A program made the translations under genes and the position numbers. Below, in pieces: positions 15,935 through 19,117 of a DNA stretch of 19,117 bases. Every line of letters begins with the position of its first letter. The stretch's first letter is position 1. The DNA is from Bacteroidota bacterium (GTDB lineage Bacteria > Bacteroidota > Ignavibacteria > Ignavibacteriales > Ignavibacteriaceae). The notes below the pieces were generated by a model that ran no database searches, was not told the DNA's origin, and saw only the letters and a list, made by a program, of their open reading frames with translations. The DNA is taken from NCBI GenBank assembly GCA_024278655.1, contig JAJRSV010000006.1, forward strand, positions 1 through 19,117, read 5' to 3'.

Positions 15935-15945
15935 TTTGAAATTTT
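15925..15945. repeat. 21-base palindrome across the antitoxin stop and toxin start
   Basis: AAAATTTCAA (15925-15934), a central T, and TTGAAATTTT (15936-15945) form perfect 10-bp arms. It spans the antitoxin stop (15931-15933) and the toxin TTG start (15932-15934). On the mRNA it could pair around the toxin start; as DNA it could bind a dimer. It is AT-rich, so chance is possible. Confidence 0.5.
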
Positions 15946-16167
15946 ATTGGTTGGATATACAACATCTGCCTTTAACGCTTTGGCGGCAAATGATAAAGCT
16001 GCTTGAATTGCTTCTTTGGTTAATTCGGGATGTTCATCCAACAATTGTTCAATTGTTTCACCAGCCGACAATTTTTCTAATATCATCTCCACAGTAATTC
16101 TTGTTCCCGCAATTACCGGTTTTCCCATCATAACATTAGGGTCGGATTTTATATATACTTTTGTCAT
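15931..16167 (-). CDS. DUF433 antitoxin
   Basis: A 78-residue protein of the DUF433 family. The signature runs GKPVIAGTRITVEMILEKL at ~15-33 followed by GETIEQLLDEHPELT and a helix with EAIQAALSFAA, a helix-turn-helix-like fold. Members accompany DUF5615 PIN-like toxins and are taken to neutralise them and to bind their own promoter. It is upstream of the toxin, with a four-base overlap, the standard antitoxin-first order. AT-rich upstream sequence includes a 7-bp inverted repeat AAATTTA/TAAATTT at 16196-16215, a possible operator. No ribosome binding site is evident. The gene lies 57 bases after the RsmI-like gene on the same strand. Confidence 0.93.
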   Translation of the reverse strand: MTKVYIKSDPNVMMGKPVIAGTRITVEMILEKLSAGETIEQLLDEHPELTKEAIQAALSFAAKALKADVVYPTNKISN

Positions 16168-16224
16168 TTTCTGTTTTTGGTTTTTATTAGTGATAAAATT
16201 TAATAAAATAAATTTCTATTATCA

Positions 16225-16905
16225 TTATAATCTTTTATTATTTAAAATCAACACAAACTCGCCCTTAAGATTTTCCTCTTCCGCAATTTTCAACACTTCA
16301 TCTGCTGTTCCCCTGTAAAACCTTTCATTTTCCATCGTTAATTGATAAGCCAGCACAACCGGTATGTTCTTACCGAAGATTTTCACAACATCTGCCAAAA
16401 GGGTTTTAAGCCGGTACGGTGTATCCATTAAAACAATTACTTCTTTAATCTGTTTTAGCTTTAGCAGCTCTTTTCTTCTTAAATCTTTTTTGGGCGAAAG
16501 CCATCCGGCAAAATAGAAGGTTTCGAAATCGAAATTGGAACCGGTTAAAGCGGGCAGCAGAGAATTTGCGCCCGGAACCGGAACAATATGAATATTACGG
16601 GCAATACACATTTCAACCAGCAAGTGTCCGGGATCTGAAAAAAGTGGTGTTCCACAATCCGAAATTAAAGCTGCGGTTTCACCCTTTTCTATTCTCGTTA
16701 TTATTTCATCTACCACATCTTTTTCCGTATGCTCGTTCAGTGCAATTAAATCTTTGGTGATGCTGAAGTAAGAGAGCAAACGCCGGGCTTCCCTGTACTC
16801 TTCGCAGATTATAAAATCAGCGGACCGCATGATGTTTAAACCGCGAAGAGTTATATCGTCGTAGTTGCCGATTGGTGTTGAAACAAGATATAGTTTATTG
16901 CTCAT
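16225..16905 (-). CDS. rsmI: RsmI-like tetrapyrrole-methylase-fold methyltransferase
   Basis: A 226-residue protein of the RsmI family, which 2'-O-methylates C1402 of 16S rRNA. Start ATG 16905 is preferred: MSNKLYLVSTPIGN is the family N-terminus, and the longer frame from 16968 adds 21 unrelated residues. Landmarks: TPIGNYDDITLRGL at ~10-23, SDCGTPLFSDPG at ~82-93 and VPVPGANSLL at ~108-117. Two signatures differ from the usual ones: EEYR replaces EDTR in the sixth helix region, and SDCGTPLF replaces SDAGTPgI. The protein is also ~50 residues shorter than E. coli RsmI at the C-terminus, lacking the helical extension. It may be a divergent RsmI or a related methylase with another target. It is divergent from the protease gene. 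Confidence 0.85.
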   Translation of the reverse strand: MSNKLYLVSTPIGNYDDITLRGLNIMRSADFIICEEYREARRLLSYFSITKDLIALNEHTEKDVVDEIITRIEKGETAALISDCGTPLFSDPGHLLVEMCIARNIHIVPVPGANSLLPALTGSNFDFETFYFAGWLSPKKDLRRKELLKLKQIKEVIVLMDTPYRLKTLLADVVKIFGKNIPVVLAYQLTMENERFYRGTADEVLKIAEEENLKGEFVLILNNKRL

Positions 16906-16975
16906 CGGTTTGAATTCGCTTTTCGAAAAGAATGAATTATTTAAAATAAAATTACCATCTGATAACAAATGTAAT

Positions 16976-16983
16976 TAATTTTG
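16976..16983 (+). promoter_or_regulatory. TAnnTTTG -7 box upstream of the protease gene
   Basis: TAATTTTG fits the Bacteroidota -7 consensus exactly. Transcription would begin near 16990, about 14 bases before the leader ORF and ~140 before the protease start. The expected -33 TTTG is not present at the right distance. Confidence 0.35.
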
Positions 16984-17003
16984 TATACTATTTACGAGGC
17001 AAT

Positions 17004-17138
17004 ATGAATTTAGTCGATTTCTCTTTTATGTTCAAATTTACTATTATCAATTTGCATTACCGCAATGTCAATTCGTCATATCTAATCAATCCATTATTAT
17101 TAAAGCAAAAAAGCAGAGAGAATTATAATGAAATTTAA
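17004..17138 (+). CDS. Possible 44-residue leader ORF overlapping the protease start
   Basis: ATG 17004 has GAGG four bases upstream and reads 44 codons to TAA 17136-17138, ending 11 bases inside the protease gene in another frame (protease ATG 17128). The product (starting MNLVDFSFMFKFTI) has no recognisable features. Codon pattern is that of AT-rich intergenic DNA. It may be a leader peptide that couples or modulates protease translation, or a chance frame. Confidence 0.3.
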   Translation: MNLVDFSFMFKFTIINLHYRNVNSSYLINPLLLKQKSRENYNEI

Positions 17139-19117
17139 AACATTTTTACTGGCATTAACTCTATCCACTTTAACAATGTTTGCGCAGGATTCGCTTCAAA
17201 CCTTCCTTGCCGTTGAAGGAACAGGTGTTGCAGAGTTTGCCCGGCTGTACCCGGAGTACGACGGCAGAGGAACTATCATCTTTATTTTCGATACGGGTGT
17301 GGATATGGGCATCGACGGTCTGACCAAAACTTCCACGGGCGAAGTTAAAGTAATTGATGCACAGGATTTTACAGGCGAAGGTGATGTGCAGCTTTACGAA
17401 GCGGACATCGAAGAGGAGGACGACCGCGGCATGTTTGTAAATGAAGATATGGATTATTCCGTATTCGGTGCGGGCGAGTTAACATATCAATCGGTTGATG
17501 ATGAGTATTACATAGGAGTATTCGAGGAAGAACGTTTGAAAAACTCCGCTCCTGCTGTTCACGACCTAAACGGTAACGGCTCCAATGATGATAAATATTA
17601 CATTGTTGTGTTCGAAACCTTGGCTGACAGTGAACGTTTCTGGGTTGCTTACTTCGATACCGATGGCGACGGCGATTTATCGGATGAATTTCCTTTAAGA
17701 GATTACAAGGTCAGTCAGCAGTCTTTTCAAATTAAAAATAATTCCGGCTTGCCTGTGCTTACTTTCGCACTGAACATTTTCCCCAATGAGAAAAAAGTAT
17801 CACTCCATTTCGATGACGGTTCGCACGGAACACACGTTGCCGGTATTACTTCCGGCTACAGGATTGGCGGACAGGATTTAAACGGTGTTGCTCCCGGCGC
17901 TTATGTTATTAGCTGCAAACTCGGCAACAACCTTTTTGCCGGAGGTGCAACAGTTACCGAAAGTATGAAGAAAGTATTCCTTTATGCGGATAAAATATCG
18001 AAAGAAAGAGAAGAACCGTGTATTGTTAATATGAGTTTCGGTATCGGTTCCGAGATTGAGGGACGTGCCGATATGGAACTGTTTCTGAATAAATTATTGA
18101 AAGATAATCCTTATCTGTATGTGTGTGTTAGTAACGGGAATGAAGGTCCGGGCATTTCTACGGCGGGACTTCCGGCAGCAAGCGAATATGTCCTTTCGAG
18201 CGGTGCCGCTTTAATGAAAGAGGTGGGAAGAGACTTGTTCGGCTCATCGTTGGATAAAGATATCATTCTCTATTTCAGTTCAAGAGGCGGCGAGGTAAGT
18301 AAACCCGATATTGTTTCGCCGGGTGCAAGTACTTCAACGGTTCCTAACTGGACGGGGCACGACAGGTTCTGGGGAACAAGCATGGCATCGCCCTATTCCG
18401 CCGGTGTCGTATCGCTTTTGTTGAGTGCCGTAAAAGCGGAATTCCCCGATGTTAAAGTTCCTGCTTTACTTTTGTTCAAAGCAATTGAGCAGAGCGGGAC
18501 TAAAATGGATGGATATACTCCTGTTGATCAGGGAGGAGGAATGATAAATGTTGTTGAAGCTTACAAGCTTTTGAAGAAATACATTCAGGACGGAGAGATA
18601 GAAAAGTTTGAAACGTATTCCGTTACTTCAACCGCGCCTAATATGCCGGGACAAAGGTCGAGGAACCTTTACTTAAGAGACGGGTCGTTTTTAACCGGAG
18701 ATGAAACTTTCGGGTTCAGGATTAAAAGGAATAATTTTCAGAACACAAACAAGTTTTACAGAACGTATAAGATTAAAAGCGACAGCGACTGGCTGATGCC
18801 AATCGAAAGGAAAACCTATCTGCGTAACGACCAGGGAACAACAATTACTGTCCGTTTCGACAAATCGAAAATGACAGAGCCCGGGCTTTACAGCGGCAGG
18901 ATTACAGCTTACAGAAACGACCGCAGTAACTTTCCCGAGTTTGAAATGCTTGCCACAGTTGTAATTCCTTATAAGTTCAGTTCATCAAACAATTATGAAA
19001 TGAGCTGGAATGATAAAACCATCGGCGCAGGAATGATTGACAGATATTTTATCGAGCTGCCGAACGGACAAACATCGATGAAAGTTACGCTGACCAGGGA
19101 TTCAAAAAAGTATTCGA
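17128..19117 (+). CDS. Secreted tripeptidyl-peptidase II-like subtilisin protease (3' end outside window)
   Basis: Translating from ATG 17128 gives 663 codons open to the right edge. Residues 1-19 are a signal peptide (cut before Gln20). The S8 peptidase triad is visible: Asp55 in IFDTGVD, His233 in SHGTHVAGI and Ser418 in GTSMASPYSAG, with oxyanion Asn338 in SNGNEGPG. The 178-residue insert between Asp and His, the YPEYDGRGT start before Asp, DTDGDGDLSDEF at ~190 and the His-Ser spacing of 185 (human TPP2 H264-S449 is also 185) place it with TPPII rather than ordinary subtilisins. After ~490 comes a beta-sandwich region seen in TPPII. Unlike cytosolic eukaryotic TPPII it is exported. The start has AGAGAG seven bases upstream. 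A T9SS sorting domain beyond the window would be expected. Confidence 0.93.
   Translation, partial: MKFKTFLLALTLSTLTMFAQDSLQTFLAVEGTGVAEFARLYPEYDGRGTIIFIFDTGVDMGIDGLTKTSTGEVKVIDAQDFTGEGDVQLYEADIEEEDDRGMFVNEDMDYSVFGAGELTYQSVDDEYYIGVFEEERLKNSAPAVHDLNGNGSNDDKYYIVVFETLADSERFWVAYFDTDGDGDLSDEFPLRDYKVSQQSFQIKNNSGLPVLTFALNIFPNEKKVSLHFDDGSHGTHVAGITSGYRIGGQDLNGVAPGAYVISCKLGNNLFAGGATVTESMKKVFLYADKISKEREEPCIVNMSFGIGSEIEGRADMELFLNKLLKDNPYLYVCVSNGNEGPGISTAGLPAASEYVLSSGAALMKEVGRDLFGSSLDKDIILYFSSRGGEVSKPDIVSPGASTSTVPNWTGHDRFWGTSMASPYSAGVVSLLLSAVKAEFPDVKVPALLLFKAIEQSGTKMDGYTPVDQGGGMINVVEAYKLLKKYIQDGEIEKFETYSVTSTAPNMPGQRSRNLYLRDGSFLTGDETFGFRIKRNNFQNTNKFYRTYKIKSDSDWLMPIERKTYLRNDQGTTITVRFDKSKMTEPGLYSGRITAYRNDRSNFPEFEMLATVVIPYKFSSSNNYEMSWNDKTIGAGMIDRYFIELPNGQTSMKVTLTRDSKKYS

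Noticed and set aside
16196..16215. AAATTTA/TAAATTT inverted repeat as toxin-antitoxin operator
   Set aside because: Seven bases in very AT-rich DNA occur easily by chance; noted only as a possibility in the antitoxin entry.
16906..16968. Longer start for the RsmI-like gene
   Set aside because: The family N-terminus (MSNKLYLVSTPIGN) begins at 16905; the extra 21 residues are intergenic in character.

Overview
The window looks like a chromosomal segment of a Bacteroidota/Chlorobi-lineage bacterium, most likely of the class Ignavibacteria (Ignavibacterium/Melioribacter type). Reasons: two proteins end in type IX secretion (T9SS) type A sorting domains with the NYPNPFNP and SSGVYFYRL signatures; some upstream regions carry the Bacteroidota -7 box TAnnTTTG; a DUF6588 protein is present; DNA is AT-rich; several starts are TTG or GTG. 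No rRNA, tRNA, CRISPR array, insertion sequence or phage gene is visible.

Layout. 1-604: 3' end of a secreted T9SS cargo gene. 725-2537 (minus): a lipoprotein followed by a TPR protein. 2538-3054: a gene-free divergent region with two inverted repeats and a good promoter. 3055-4145 (plus): a small membrane protein and a flavin nitroreductase-fold enzyme carrying the residues of iodotyrosine deiodinase. 4193-5764 (minus): a second T9SS cargo protein. 5765-6094: a gene-poor stretch with a possible 31-residue small ORF and an inverted repeat. 6095-11317 (minus): a tight four-gene run, recN, DUF6588 protein, hemW, glutamate/aspartate symporter. 11691-12176 (plus): an isolated pilin-like membrane protein with an extreme Gly/Asp tail. 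12211-13229 (minus): DUF1232 protein and a Nudix ADP-ribose pyrophosphatase-like hydrolase. 13404-15568 (plus): a class I methyltransferase translationally coupled to an RlmD/TrmA-family rRNA methyltransferase. 15578-16167 (minus): a DUF433/DUF5615 toxin-antitoxin pair with a 21-base palindrome at the overlap. 16225-16905 (minus): an RsmI-like methyltransferase with altered signature motifs. 17128 to the right edge (plus): the first 663 codons of a secreted tripeptidyl-peptidase II-like subtilase, possibly preceded by an overlapping leader ORF.

Most genes are housekeeping (DNA repair, rRNA methylation, haem trafficking, nucleotide sanitation) mixed with cell-surface proteins. I did not find a clear multi-gene novel system. 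The points most worth a second look are the deiodinase-like enzyme, the Gly/Asp-tailed pilin-like protein, the palindrome inside the toxin-antitoxin operon, the RsmI-like enzyme with changed motifs, and the TPPII-like exported protease with its possible leader ORF.
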